A DNA stretch of 64,000 nt. It comes from JBOZRQ01 sp050789255 (lineage in GTDB: Bacteria > Bacillota > Sulfobacillia > Symbiobacteriales > Symbiobacteriaceae). The notes beneath the pieces were generated by a model that had not been told where the DNA came from, did no database searches, and was given only the letters and a program-made list of their open reading frames with translations. This document shows, piece after piece, positions 48,721-58,106 of this stretch. Numbering within the stretch: the first letter of the stretch is position 1; each line of letters begins with the position of its first letter. The stretch is from positions 186,001 to 250,000 of the forward strand of contig JBOZRQ010000034.1 of assembly GCA_050789255.1 (NCBI GenBank), written 5' to 3'. The position numbers and the translations under genes were made by a program.

Positions 48721-50279
48721 CTAGTACCCGCCCTGGTACGCCGCCATCGTTTCTTCAAGAACCTTAAGGTAGTTCTCACTGTGGTCCGCACCCATGGAGC
48801 CATCAATAAACCCGTCATTGCCCCGTTCAACCACGACGCAAAACTGGGGTATGCCCGAGCGCCCGGAAAAACCTGAGCTACATCGGTCCGAGCTTCCCTG
48901 CCCAGTACAATAACGCAGACAGCTTTCTTACCGTTGGCGAACTTCATCGATTCGCTGGCGAAGTATGTATCGGCCGTAACCATAGGAGCAATGCCGCCTC
49001 TGAATGCCTTGGAGATGTTCATCGCAACGGCGAGCGCACTGATGTGGTTATGATCCGTGTTGTTCTCAGTTCGTCGGACTAGGATTACGATTTGCCGTTC
49101 CCTAGGTGGTTGCCGCAGTGAACGCCGTCCGAGTGGGGTAAGTCTGGGGGCATGCACGGTGGTGAACTCCGGCACCTTGAGTTCTGCGTCCTGGATGCAA
49201 AGCTGACCTAAGGGGCTGAGCCGCTTTGCCTGAACCGCCCACCGACGATTCCCGCTCACCGGAAGTTGAGCATACCGCGCATATTGGGATGTGTAACTGG
49301 CATCTGGGACGGCATACCCGTTTCCCCACGCCAGGAAGGCCAGCGTCCAGGCATATGCAGATGGCTTGAATGAACCTCGCCATTTTTCGGGCTTGCAGCC
49401 CTGCTTGTCCTGCGGCCAATCGAGGGCAGGCCCCCAGTTGTATTGCATAGCCTTATACATTACTGACTTGTGGGAGATGTGATCGTCGTCGAAATCTCCC
49501 GCCTCCAAAGATTCAAAATACCAAACGCCTGCAGCAACATTGAGGTCGTCAAATCGCAAGATATCTTCAGTTTCTGGAACTGGGACCCCTGTGGCGCGGT
49601 TCCGGTTCCAATAGTCACGGATGAACGCCTTGGTGACTACTTCGGATAACTGGAGCCAATTTGTTGGTAGCTCCCTGCCGTCAATCCGCCGCTTTGGTCG
49701 AGAGATACCGTCTTCAATTGCTCCTAAGGCATGACCAACAGCAATCTGGAGGTTGAAATAGGCGCAGGCACCTGCAAGATAATCGGCCATTCTGCGGTGC
49801 CGCTGCGACTGGCTGTAATAACTGGCGAGCGTTTTTGTATCGTCCGTCCTGCCGTTCCAACAGCAGGCCGTGACAGTCCCTGTGGCAAGGCGCTCGGCCT
49901 CGAAGTGAAAAGTGAACCTTGCTGTTGCACCTGAACCCAGAACTCCTCGGAGTTCCTGAACGGAGACAACTAGAGGGGGAAGCGCCTGCCGAGGTTGGCC
50001 TTTCACAACCAGGTGGTCCGCACCATTTTCGCCGGCGTCATCGACCAATGGGTCCTGCTCAACCACGCTCACCGAAATGGAGACAGCGGCCTGATCATCT
50101 TGAGCGGGCTGCTCAAACAGAAGTCTGTCGACGATCTTCCCGCTTCCGAACTTGATGTCGGAAGCAACTCGCGTGGTCTTGCCATTCACGGTAATAGCAA
50201 ACTCGGTGTTTGAGCCAATGTTGGCTCCGCCATACTCAATCTTCCTCAGCCAAACCCGGACCCGACCCTGGTCCTGCAT
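48721..50279 (-). pseudogene. Hypothetical large protein with a frameshift in a five-T run
   Basis: ATG 50279 (AGGGGG upstream) opens about 470 residues of protein-like sequence: a beta-rich N terminus (NIGSNTEFAITVNGKTTRV), a helical middle (RRMADYLAGACAYFNLQIAV) and a domain with IVILVRRTENNTDHNH and TYFASESMKFANGKKAVCV. At 48867-48871 (TTTTT on this strand) the natural continuation switches frame: IPQFCVVVERGNDGFIDG and NYLKVLEETMAAYQGGY, ending at TAG 48721. One missing T would cause this. Read straight, the frame merges with the next gene into a 784-codon open frame. Not recognised; no signal peptide seen. Confidence 0.5.
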
Positions 50280-50854
50280 GTGATGTGCCCGCCCCCTGAC
50301 CCCGCTACATTTGTCTGTCTATTTATTCAGTAACATTATCGATCTGTAATCCTCAAGGGGAGCTTCCCCGGGGAATCGAGTTCACCGGAATTGGATTCTT
50401 CACGCCCAAAGGGTCAAGAATCGGGCCGCTATCTTCCAATTCTGCCTGCCCACGCAACGGAGGTGAGACCAGGGAGCACCGAACACGCACGGCTTACCAG
50501 AATTTAGCTACTCATACCCTGTGGATGAAGAGATGAGCTGATTTAGGGCCGTGGAGTGACGTTTCACAGGTCAACAGAAGGAGCCGGACCGGTTCGCTGG
50601 TGCTCCGGGATTTTCTGGACGGTGGGTGCTACTAGCAAGCCTGAAAACCGTCCACATTTTGCCCGGGAGGACCAAAATACTGAATTTCAGGGCCTTTTGT
50701 CGTCCCTCCGGGAAATTCTGGACATGATCTCGGCCATCGCACAACAGCCCGCTTCCAATTTCTCCTCGAGGCAAGGGGCTGCATGTTGCGCCGGCCATCG
50801 GGGCCGGCATTCTTGGCATAGAAGCGAGACGCAGCGTTCCCGGTGCATTCACCT
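50280..50854. other. Gene-free stretch upstream of the repeat array
   Basis: No frame here looks like protein. A short similarity pair (ATTTTCTGGACG near 50614 and AAATTCTGGACA near 50714) and an imperfect inverted pair (CCCGGGAGGAC near 50661, GTCCCTCCGGG near 50701) are visible. The region may be remnant DNA of the accessory insertion. Confidence 0.4.
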
Positions 50855-51087
50855 AGCTCACCCGGACTGCGGGACAGCTCACGATCACCACGCAGAAAGC
50901 TCACCTGGACTGCGAGCAAGGGTTCCTGGTGCTGACACCGAGCTCACGCAGAGTGCGAGCGAGCGTTACCCGAGCTGACGCCAAGCTCACCTCCAGCTGC
51001 AGGCGAGCAGTCCTCATGCTGCCACAGAGCTCACCGGTACCGCTGCACAGCTCACTGAAAGCGCACACAGAGCGCGCACCGAGCTCA
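50855..51087. repeat. Degenerate 21/43-bp tandem array with AGCTCAC boxes
   Basis: AGCTCA(C) occurs at 50855, 50876, 50898, 50941, 50984, 51028, 51049 and 51082 (the last as AGCTCAA). Spacings are 21, 22, 43, 43, 44, 21 and 33 bases. The longer units also share a second box, GCTGAC or GCTGCC, at a fixed place about 33 bases in. The array is gene-free and ends at an AT-rich segment 100 bases before the next gene. Confidence 0.65.
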
Positions 51088-51190
51088 AGTATAGTAATAA
51101 TTGCCAATCTTGAAGATAAATGGTAATTCGAGGCGAACCTCTATAGTAGATGTCTGACACAACGGACATCGAGAAGGAGGGAAACCGATC

Positions 51191-51733
51191 GTGGCTCCTC
51201 GGAACATCCCGCTCCCGGATCTGTCCCAGACGGAGTACAGGCGTCAGTGGTCGCAGAATGGTCCCGGCTCCTGGTGGTCGGCCGGCGGTCGCGTGGTCTT
51301 CACCGCCATGGGCATGCGCCGGGTCGGCCGCCTCGGCATCCAGCTCGGTCTCACCGACCGGCCGCTCAAGCTCCTGGTCGCCCCTAACGAGGAGAAGACC
51401 GCCCTGCTCCTGATGCCGGTCCGTGACCACGCCCAGGCCGTCGATGTTCTGTACGACAAGTCCCAGTGCTCCATCGACATGGAGGCGCTCTTCGCCTACC
51501 TCGGCCGCTTCCCGCTCCCCGGCACCCGTGAGTTCCATCCCGTCGAGTTCTCCAAGGAGGAGGTCACCATCGGCGATGTGACCGGTCCCGCCCTGGAGAT
51601 GCCGCTGGTGGCCACAGAGACCCGCTGGAAGAAGGCCAAGGAGAAAAAGAAGCCCTCGGATCAGCAGCCCGCCCAGCAGGCCGCTCCTGCTGCCAAGCCC
51701 AGCGAACAGGCTGCGTCCGGCAAGCAGCCGTAA
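51191..51733 (+). CDS. Hypothetical protein
   Basis: 180 residues from a GTG start with AAGGAGGG nine bases upstream, the strongest site in this stretch. Residues 1-135 form a compact domain (WWSAGGRVVFTAMGMRRVG and RLGIQLGLTDRPLKLLVAP). The last 45 residues are low-complexity Lys/Gln/Ala/Pro (KKAKEKKKPSDQQPAQQA), a disordered tail. No signal or helix. Not recognised. GC is back to core level, so this probably belongs to the host genome. Confidence 0.7.
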   Translation: MAPRNIPLPDLSQTEYRRQWSQNGPGSWWSAGGRVVFTAMGMRRVGRLGIQLGLTDRPLKLLVAPNEEKTALLLMPVRDHAQAVDVLYDKSQCSIDMEALFAYLGRFPLPGTREFHPVEFSKEEVTIGDVTGPALEMPLVATETRWKKAKEKKKPSDQQPAQQAAPAAKPSEQAASGKQP

Positions 51734-51768
51734 AATCTAGACCAACCTAACCTCGTTAAAACCAAAGA

Positions 51769-51810
51769 GAACGGCGGGCCGCAGGGAAAATTCCCTTCGG
51801 CCCGCCGTTC
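51769..51810 (+). terminator. Terminator
   Basis: GAACGGCGGGCC (51769-51780) pairs perfectly with GGCCCGCCGTTC (51799-51810), with an inner pair AGGGAA/TTCCCT extending the stem. Confidence 0.85.
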
Positions 51811-51888
51811 CGTTCCCGCGCAATGGATATCCGTTCCTCATCCTGCTCAATACTAAGGAGCGATTACCAGTTTGGGGGGCGGAAGTAG

Positions 51889-52920
51889 TTGAAGCGTTGG
51901 CATGGGACATGGCTGCGCGCCCTGATCTGCATCTCGCTTTTGGGATTGACCGGGTGCTTGAAGGGCACGCCCCAGTCGTTCCTCGACGCGCGCGGCACGG
52001 TCGCACAGATGGAGCTCGGTCTGCTCAACCTGTCCCTCTACATCTCCCTCGTGATCGGTGTGGCGGTGACGGGGATCCTGCTGTACATCATCTTCCGGTT
52101 CAGGGTAAAGGGCGCCCCCACCGGCGCTCCCCCGCAGCAGATCCACGGCAGCGCCAAAATGGAGATGGGCTGGACCCTGATCCCGATCGTGATCCTGGCG
52201 GTGGTGGCCATCCCGTCGATCCGCGTTGCCAACCAGGTCTTCAACAAGGAGATCCCGGGCTCGGAGCTGGTGCGGGCGCATGGCGCCCAGTGGTTCTTTA
52301 ACTTCGAGTACCCCGACTACGGCTTCACCGTATCCAACGAGCTGGTGATCCCCGTGGGCAAGCCGGTCTCGCTGCGGATCGACTCCCGGGACGTGATCCA
52401 CAGCCTCTGGGTGCCTAAGCTCGCCGGCAAGACCGACATGATCCCGGGCCGGGTCAACCACACCTGGTTGCAGGCCGACCAGCCCGGCATGTACTACGGG
52501 CAGTGCGCCGAGTACTGCCTGACCTCCCACTCGCAGATGCGGTTCCGGGTCCGGGCGATCCCGCAGGCCGAGTATGACGCCTGGGTCGCCAAGCGCAAGC
52601 AGCTGGCCGGCGTGCCCACCGACCCGGTGGCGCTGCGGGGCAAGGCGCTCTTCGAGGGCGGCGACAAGAGCCGGGTCACCTGCTACGCCTGCCACGCCGT
52701 CGACGGGACCATCGCCAAGGGCCTGGTCGGCCCGAACCTGACCAACATCGGCGAGCGGCCGACCGTTGGCGCCGGGCTAATCTCCAACACCACCGAGAAT
52801 CTGAAACGGTGGATTCGAAACCCGCAGGAGATCAAGCCCGGGAACCGCATGCCGGCGCATCTGCACCTGAAGGAAGAGGAGCTGGATGCGATCGTGGCCT
52901 ACCTGCAGACCCTGAAGTAA
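51889..52920 (+). CDS. ctaC: Cytochrome c oxidase subunit II with fused cytochrome c (caa3), copy 2
   Basis: 343 residues from TTG 51889 (GGGGGGCGG upstream). Lipobox LTGC near residue 22, two helices, CuA ligands in CAEYCLTSHSQM and a C-terminal cytochrome c domain with CYACH and GNRMPAHL. Domain order is the same as in copy 1, but the sequence differs clearly in the linker and signal. First gene of the plus-strand oxidase operon. Confidence 0.95.
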   Translation: MKRWHGTWLRALICISLLGLTGCLKGTPQSFLDARGTVAQMELGLLNLSLYISLVIGVAVTGILLYIIFRFRVKGAPTGAPPQQIHGSAKMEMGWTLIPIVILAVVAIPSIRVANQVFNKEIPGSELVRAHGAQWFFNFEYPDYGFTVSNELVIPVGKPVSLRIDSRDVIHSLWVPKLAGKTDMIPGRVNHTWLQADQPGMYYGQCAEYCLTSHSQMRFRVRAIPQAEYDAWVAKRKQLAGVPTDPVALRGKALFEGGDKSRVTCYACHAVDGTIAKGLVGPNLTNIGERPTVGAGLISNTTENLKRWIRNPQEIKPGNRMPAHLHLKEEELDAIVAYLQTLK

Positions 52921-52933
52921 CGGAGGGACGACG

Positions 52934-54799
52934 ATGGCCATCGAACCCCGCACACTGGGGATCCTGAAGCGGCCCCGCTTCCAGAGCGGCCTCTGGAGCT
53001 GGATCGCCACGGTGGACCACAAGCGGATCGGTATTCTCTACCTGTGGACAGCCTTTTTCTTCTTCCTGGTGGGCGGCACGGAGGCCTGGCTGTTCCGGCT
53101 CCAGCTTGCCTACCCGGACAACCGGCTGATGAAGCCGGACACCTACAACGCCCTCTTTACCATGCACGGCACGACGATGATCTTCCTGGCGATCATGCCG
53201 CTGCTGTCGGCCTTTCAGAACTTCCTGCTGCCGCTGATGATCGGCGCCCGCGACGTCGCTTTCCCGAAGCTGAACGCCTTTAGCTACTGGAACTACCTGC
53301 TGGGCGCGATCTTCCTGAACATCCCGTTCATCAACGGCAACATTCCGGACCAGGGCTGGTACGCCTATGCCCCGCTGACGCTGCCGCAGCACACCCTGCA
53401 CCAGGGACCCACCTGGTGGAGCGTCGGGCTGATTCTGCTGGGCACCGGCTCGCTGGTCTCGGCCTTCAACTTCATTGTAACCGTCATCAACATGCGCTGT
53501 CCCGGCATGACCCTGATGCGCATGCCGGTCTTCGTCTGGACGAGCTTCATCATCGCCATCATGGTGATCTTTGCCTTCCCTGCCTTCACCGTCGCGCTGA
53601 TCATGCTGCTCTTCGACCGCAACTTTGCCGGCAACTTCTTTAACAACGTTACGGGCGCCAACGTGCTGCTCTGGCAACACGTCTTCTGGACCTTCGGCCA
53701 CCCCGAGGTCTACATCATGATTCTGCCGGCCTTCGGCATCATCTCGGAGATCCTGCCGGTCTTTGCCCGCAAGCCGCTATTCGGCTACACCGTCATCGTC
53801 TTCACGAGCGCCCTGATCGCCTTCATGGGCTTTACGGTCTGGGTCCATCACATGTTCGCGGTCGGTTTGGCCGGGGCGGTCAACATCATCTTCGCTGCCA
53901 CGACGGCAGCCATTTCCGTGCCGACGGGCGTGAAGATCTTCAACTGGCTCGCCACGCTGTGGGGCGGGCAACTGCGGTTTACCACGGCGATGAAGTTTGC
54001 CGTCTCTTTCCTCGTGACCTTCACCATAGGCGGGCTGTCGGGCTTTATGCACTCGCTGGCGCCGGCCGATACGCAGCAAAACGATACGTACTTCATCGTG
54101 GCCCACTTCCACTACGTGCTCGTTGGCGGGACGATGATGGCGATCTTCGCCGGCATGTACTACTGGTTCCCGAAGATGTTCGGGCGCCTGCTCGATGAGC
54201 GCCTGGGCAACTGGTCCTTCTGGCTGATCCAGATCGGCTTTAATGTGTGGGCCTTTCCGCTGCACTTCCTGGGTCTGCTGGGCCAGCCCCGCCGCACCTG
54301 GACCTACTCGGCGGACCAGGGCTGGGGTACCTGGAACTTCGTCTCCACGGTGGGGGTCTTCATTCTGGCGACCGGCCTGCTGGTGCTGGTCTACAACTTC
54401 GCCATCACCATGCGCAAGAAGCCGGACGCCGTGGCCGATCCCTGGGACGGCCGCACCCTGGAGTGGACAATCCCGTCGCCACCGCCTGAGTACAACTTCA
54501 AGCAGACCCCGGTCGTGGCCACCCTGGATGATTTCTTCTACCGCAAGTATCCGCAGCTGCGGGATGGGCACAAGGTGACGCCGCCAGAGCCCAAACCCGA
54601 GCCCCACGGGATCCACATGCCGGGCCAGTCGTATATGCCCTTCGCTCTGGCCTTCTCGAACACCGTCATCGGATTCGGCCTGGTGTGGAAGAACTACGTA
54701 CTGATCGGGGTCGGCGCCGTCCTCACCATCTTGTCGCTCTTTGGCTGGACCTTCGAGGGCGAGGGCGGTTATCACATCCATCCGGAGGGGGGAGACTAA
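52934..54799 (+). CDS. ctaD: Cytochrome c oxidase subunit I, copy 2
   Basis: 621 residues. All heme/CuB ligands are present: FTMHGTTMIFLAIMPL, FGHPEVYIMILP, VWVHHMFAVG and IVAHFHYVLVGG. ACGGAGGGACG precedes the ATG. It differs from copy 1 in periplasmic loops (for example the insertion IPFINGNIPDQGWYAYAPL), so substrate or oxygen affinity may differ. Translationally adjacent to ctaE (TAA then GTG). Confidence 0.97.
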   Translation: MAIEPRTLGILKRPRFQSGLWSWIATVDHKRIGILYLWTAFFFFLVGGTEAWLFRLQLAYPDNRLMKPDTYNALFTMHGTTMIFLAIMPLLSAFQNFLLPLMIGARDVAFPKLNAFSYWNYLLGAIFLNIPFINGNIPDQGWYAYAPLTLPQHTLHQGPTWWSVGLILLGTGSLVSAFNFIVTVINMRCPGMTLMRMPVFVWTSFIIAIMVIFAFPAFTVALIMLLFDRNFAGNFFNNVTGANVLLWQHVFWTFGHPEVYIMILPAFGIISEILPVFARKPLFGYTVIVFTSALIAFMGFTVWVHHMFAVGLAGAVNIIFAATTAAISVPTGVKIFNWLATLWGGQLRFTTAMKFAVSFLVTFTIGGLSGFMHSLAPADTQQNDTYFIVAHFHYVLVGGTMMAIFAGMYYWFPKMFGRLLDERLGNWSFWLIQIGFNVWAFPLHFLGLLGQPRRTWTYSADQGWGTWNFVSTVGVFILATGLLVLVYNFAITMRKKPDAVADPWDGRTLEWTIPSPPPEYNFKQTPVVATLDDFFYRKYPQLRDGHKVTPPEPKPEPHGIHMPGQSYMPFALAFSNTVIGFGLVWKNYVLIGVGAVLTILSLFGWTFEGEGGYHIHPEGGD

Positions 54800-55393
54800 G
54801 TGTCCGCGCACGCAGGGCAACATCCGACCAACACGGGAATCGATAATACCAAGCTGGGCTTTTGGACCTTTCTGTCCTCGGAGTGCGTCTTCTTCGGCTG
54901 CCTCCTGGTGGGCTACCTGACCTACCAGAACAACCCGTACACGGGTCCGGGGCGCGAGATTTTCAACATCCCGCTTACGACCGTCTCGACCTTTGTGCTG
55001 CTGATGTCCTCCCTGGCGATGGCGCTCGGGGTCGGTCAGGCGCACAAGGGCCACGGGGCGATGGCCCGCACCTGGGTGCTGGTCACCGCCCTGATGGGGC
55101 TGATCTTCCTCGGCTTTCAGGCCTACGAGTTCACCCACTTCATCGGCGAGGGGCTCACGATCTCCACCAGCCCGTTCGGCACGGCCTTCTACGTGCTGAC
55201 CGGCTTTCACGGCACCCACGTGGCGGTCGGTGTGCTGTGGCTGCTCACCCTGTGGTTTGCCGGCCGCAAGCCAGGCGGACTGGGGGCGGACTGGGCGCTG
55301 CCCGTGGAGCTTGCCGGGCTGTACTGGCACTTTGTCGACATCGTCTGGATCGTGCTCTTCACCGTCGTCTACCTGCTGCCGCAAGCTGCCTGA
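54800..55393 (+). CDS. ctaE: Cytochrome c oxidase subunit III, copy 2
   Basis: 197 residues, GTG start directly after the ctaD stop. Five helices, with LGFWTFLSSECVFFGCLLVG, YEFTHFIGEGLTIS, LTGFHGTHVAVGVLWLL and WHFVDIVWIVLFTVVYL. The His-rich N terminus of copy 1 is almost absent here. Confidence 0.95.
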   Translation: MSAHAGQHPTNTGIDNTKLGFWTFLSSECVFFGCLLVGYLTYQNNPYTGPGREIFNIPLTTVSTFVLLMSSLAMALGVGQAHKGHGAMARTWVLVTALMGLIFLGFQAYEFTHFIGEGLTISTSPFGTAFYVLTGFHGTHVAVGVLWLLTLWFAGRKPGGLGADWALPVELAGLYWHFVDIVWIVLFTVVYLLPQAA

Positions 55394-55407
55394 GGAGGGA
55401 ACAAGGC

Positions 55408-55716
55408 TTGGCCGACATCCACGACCATCCCGCCAAAGATCATGTGCATCCCGGGCCGACGCAGGGAGAGCTGGTCCGCCTCGGCGTGATCCTGGCGGCG
55501 ATCACGGCGCTTGAGTTCGGCATCGTCTACCTTCACGGGCTGAAGGTCGTGGTGGTGGTTGGGCTGTACTTGCTGGCCCTGGTGAAGTTCTTCCTGGTGG
55601 CCACCCGCTTCATGCACCTGAAGTACGACCATACCCTGCTGGGCTGGATTTTCCTGATCGGCGCCCTGATGGCTGCCAGCATGATCAACGCCCTGTACTA
55701 CATTCTGTTTGCGTGA
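55408..55716 (+). CDS. ctaF: Cytochrome c oxidase subunit IV, copy 2
   Basis: 102 residues from TTG 55408 with GAGGAGGG upstream; no ATG or GTG fits. Three helices, with ITALEFGIVYLHGLKVVVV and VKFFLVATRFMHLKYDH matching copy 1. The N terminus is His-rich (DIHDHPAKDHVHPG). Lies between ctaE and ctaG. Confidence 0.88.
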   Translation: MADIHDHPAKDHVHPGPTQGELVRLGVILAAITALEFGIVYLHGLKVVVVVGLYLLALVKFFLVATRFMHLKYDHTLLGWIFLIGALMAASMINALYYILFA

Positions 55717-55728
55717 GGTGAGCCAGGT

Positions 55729-56550
55729 TTGCCGCTTGAGCTACACGCCTACGGGTGGGCGGACCTCTGGCACCCCGGTGTCCTGGCCTGGGTGGCGCTG
55801 CTGCAGGCGGTCTACCTCCTGGCGGTGGGACCGTGGCGCCAGGCCTTCGGCTGGGGACCACCCGTGCCCGCCTGGCGCCAGCTGCTCTTCTCGGCCGGGC
55901 TCTGGCTGATCTACCTCGCCGAGGGGACCCCTGTGCACGTGTTGAGCGAGCGGTACCTCTTCAGCGTCCACATGGTGCAGCACTTATTGCTGACTACGGC
56001 CATGCCGCCCTTGCTGCTGGTGGGGGCGCCGGGTTGGCTGGTCGCCCCGCTCTTTGCGCGGGGTCCGGTGGCGGGGCTCGTCCGGTGGCTGACCAGGCCG
56101 CTGCCGGCGCTCCTGATTTTCAACCTGATCCTGGCGCTGTGGCATCTGCCCGTGGCGTACGAGGCGGCGCTCAAGTGGCACGGGTTTCACATGGTCCAGC
56201 ACGCAATCCTGGTGAGCACTGCGCTGGTGATGTGGTGGCCGGTCGCGGCGCCAGAGGGCCCCTGGCCCCGGATGCACGAGAGCTTCCAGATGGGCTATCT
56301 CTTCCTGGTGGGCCTCACGCAAATCGCTACCTTCGGCATGATCACCTTCGCCGACCACCCGATTTACGGGTTCTACGCGGCGGCGCCCAGGCTCTGGTCC
56401 ATCGACCCGATGTCTGACCAGCAACTTGCTGGGATTTTGATGAAGTACGGCATGATGGGCGCCATTACGGTGGTCTGGGGGATCCTGTTCTACCGGTGGG
56501 CGAGCCGGGAAGGTCCCGCTCAGGAACTGAAGCAAGGGACGGAGGTGTGA
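55729..56550 (+). CDS. ctaG: Cytochrome c oxidase assembly factor CtaG, copy 2
   Basis: 273 residues from a TTG start; WADLWHPGVLAWVALLQAVY, SVHMVQHLLLTTAMPPLL and WHLPVAYEAALKWHGFHMVQH align with copy 1. Seven helices. Last core gene of the second operon; the DUF983 gene follows after four bases. Confidence 0.92.
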   Translation: MPLELHAYGWADLWHPGVLAWVALLQAVYLLAVGPWRQAFGWGPPVPAWRQLLFSAGLWLIYLAEGTPVHVLSERYLFSVHMVQHLLLTTAMPPLLLVGAPGWLVAPLFARGPVAGLVRWLTRPLPALLIFNLILALWHLPVAYEAALKWHGFHMVQHAILVSTALVMWWPVAAPEGPWPRMHESFQMGYLFLVGLTQIATFGMITFADHPIYGFYAAAPRLWSIDPMSDQQLAGILMKYGMMGAITVVWGILFYRWASREGPAQELKQGTEV

Positions 56551-56554
56551 GGCG

Positions 56555-56935
56555 GTGTCCTCTCTGGCGAAGATCTGGCAGGCGTCCTGGGACGGGTTCC
56601 GCAACCGGTGCCCGGAGTGCAAGCGGGGACAGATTTGGGGCAAGGACGGGGAGATCCACAAGCAGTGCTCCGAGTGCGGGCTGATCTTCGAGCCCGACGA
56701 GGTGGACTGGGGCGGCTTCTCCTGGGCCTATTCCGTGGAAGGCACGGTCCTGTTCATCGGCGGGGCGATCAGCATCCTGCTGGAGATGACCGTGCTTAAT
56801 CTCCCCTGGACGGTGTACGCCTACTTCTGGACGGCCTTCGTCATCCTCTTTCACCTGCTCTTCTACCGGAACCTGAAGGGCCAGTGGGTAGGGATGCGCA
56901 CGGCGATGATGGGGCGGCCGGGGAGCAGGGTGTAG
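56555..56935 (+). CDS. DUF983 membrane protein with zinc ribbon
   Basis: 126 residues, GTG start. CPECKRGQIW and KQCSECGLIFEPDEVDWG form the zinc-ribbon of DUF983, followed by two helices (about 58-80 and 86-105). The family is often linked to caa3 oxidases. It is probably translated with the second oxidase operon and absent from the first. Confidence 0.88.
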   Translation: MSSLAKIWQASWDGFRNRCPECKRGQIWGKDGEIHKQCSECGLIFEPDEVDWGGFSWAYSVEGTVLFIGGAISILLEMTVLNLPWTVYAYFWTAFVILFHLLFYRNLKGQWVGMRTAMMGRPGSRV

Positions 56936-57056
56936 CCTTCGTGTGACCGCTACACAAGGGCGCTGCCGCGCCATCGGCTCCTGGGGTCGAATTGGCGCAC
57001 AGGTCGCCGATGAATGCGGCAATCGCCCTCATGCACCGGTCCGTTGGTCCACCTCT

Positions 57057-57989
57057 TTACCCTTCAGGCGCTTTGGGGCACAGGCGGTCAAAGCAAGGTG
57101 TGGGCAGGCCGGCAGAGCGGAGCAGCGCCTGCACTTCGGTCGTGAGGGCCTGCATTTCGGGCCGGGCGTTGTTGGCGTGCTGCCACATGACCAGCTCGGC
57201 TCGCCGGGTGGCAAAGGAACGGCTCAGGATCTGGATCAGGAGCCAGTCGGGCAGCCAACGCAGGATGCGTACCCGCCGGGGCAGAACCGGTACCCCCAGG
57301 GCGCCGAGCGCCCGCAGCCCCTCCCGCACCGCTCCGATCAGCAGGCGCAGCGCCTCGGTGCTCTTCGCCAGCTGGTAGTTGCAGCCGGCGTAGTAAAAGG
57401 CATTCGCAATGGGCGCCACCAGCACCGCATGGGTCTTGAGCCAGGCCTCCATGTCGGAACTGAAGGCGGTGGGGAACCCGGCGGCGTTCAGCATCCCGGC
57501 GATCGACCGCAGCCTCGGCGTCACCTCGCCGGAGAGTTCACCCAGTGTGGTGGGCTGGGTGCGCCCGGAGACCAGTTGATACTGTACCACGTGCCCACGC
57601 CGGGCGCCGCCGGCGCCCGGAAAGCCCAGCAGCACACGCTCCCTGCCCAGTAGGGCCGCCAGATCGGCGGCCCCTGCCGCGTTGTTCGTCATGAAGAGCA
57701 CGGCTGGGGAGCGGTTCGCGGCCAGCTGCGGGAGCACGCCCGGGACCTGGTCCCGCCGGACCAGCACCATGATCAGGTCGTAGCTGTCCTCGGGGGCCAG
57801 CTCCGCAATGACGGGGAGCGAGGTGGCCGTGCGGGCGCCCGAGGCCCCGTCCTGCAGGATGATACCCCACCGGCTGACCTGCTCGGCCCGCTCTCCTCTG
57901 GCCAGGATGGTGACGTCCTGACCCGACGACTTCAGCTTTGCTGCATAGAGACTTCCAAGCACTCCGGCGCCGAAGACGAGCACCCGCAT
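57057..57989 (-). CDS. Ketopantoate reductase family (PanE/ApbA-type) protein
   Basis: 310 residues from ATG 57989 (GGAGGTGG upstream). The NADP-binding site is RVLVFGAGVLGSLYAAKL. The family segments MVLVRRDQVPGVLPQL and PAVLFMTNNAAGAADL are present. The C-terminal helical domain has MEAWLKTHAVLVAPIANAFY, where PanE proteins have a catalytic Lys. It may reduce 2-dehydropantoate, but many family members are not PanE. Convergent with the DUF983 gene. Confidence 0.8.
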   Translation of the reverse strand: MRVLVFGAGVLGSLYAAKLKSSGQDVTILARGERAEQVSRWGIILQDGASGARTATSLPVIAELAPEDSYDLIMVLVRRDQVPGVLPQLAANRSPAVLFMTNNAAGAADLAALLGRERVLLGFPGAGGARRGHVVQYQLVSGRTQPTTLGELSGEVTPRLRSIAGMLNAAGFPTAFSSDMEAWLKTHAVLVAPIANAFYYAGCNYQLAKSTEALRLLIGAVREGLRALGALGVPVLPRRVRILRWLPDWLLIQILSRSFATRRAELVMWQHANNARPEMQALTTEVQALLRSAGLPTPCFDRLCPKAPEG

Positions 57990-58106
57990 GGATACCACCT
58001 CCAGGACTGTTCGCTTTCACCATAGCACAACTGGGGGCGAAAGGAAGAGTCCGAAGGAGTTACGGAGAATGTAATGCTGTGAGACCACAACCACCCGGAG
58101 GGACTT

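Noticed and set aside
47925..50279. Single 784-codon minus-strand gene
   Set aside because: A strong internal ribosome site at 48665, a natural C terminus in another frame ending at 48721 and read-through of a terminator show it is two genes joined by frame errors.
50855..51087. CRISPR array
   Set aside because: Boxes are seven bases, units are degenerate, spacing is irregular multiples of 21, and no cas genes are present.
53777..55384. 535-codon minus-strand open frame over ctaD/ctaE copy 2
   Set aside because: Shadow of the conserved plus-strand oxidase genes with the same biased composition.
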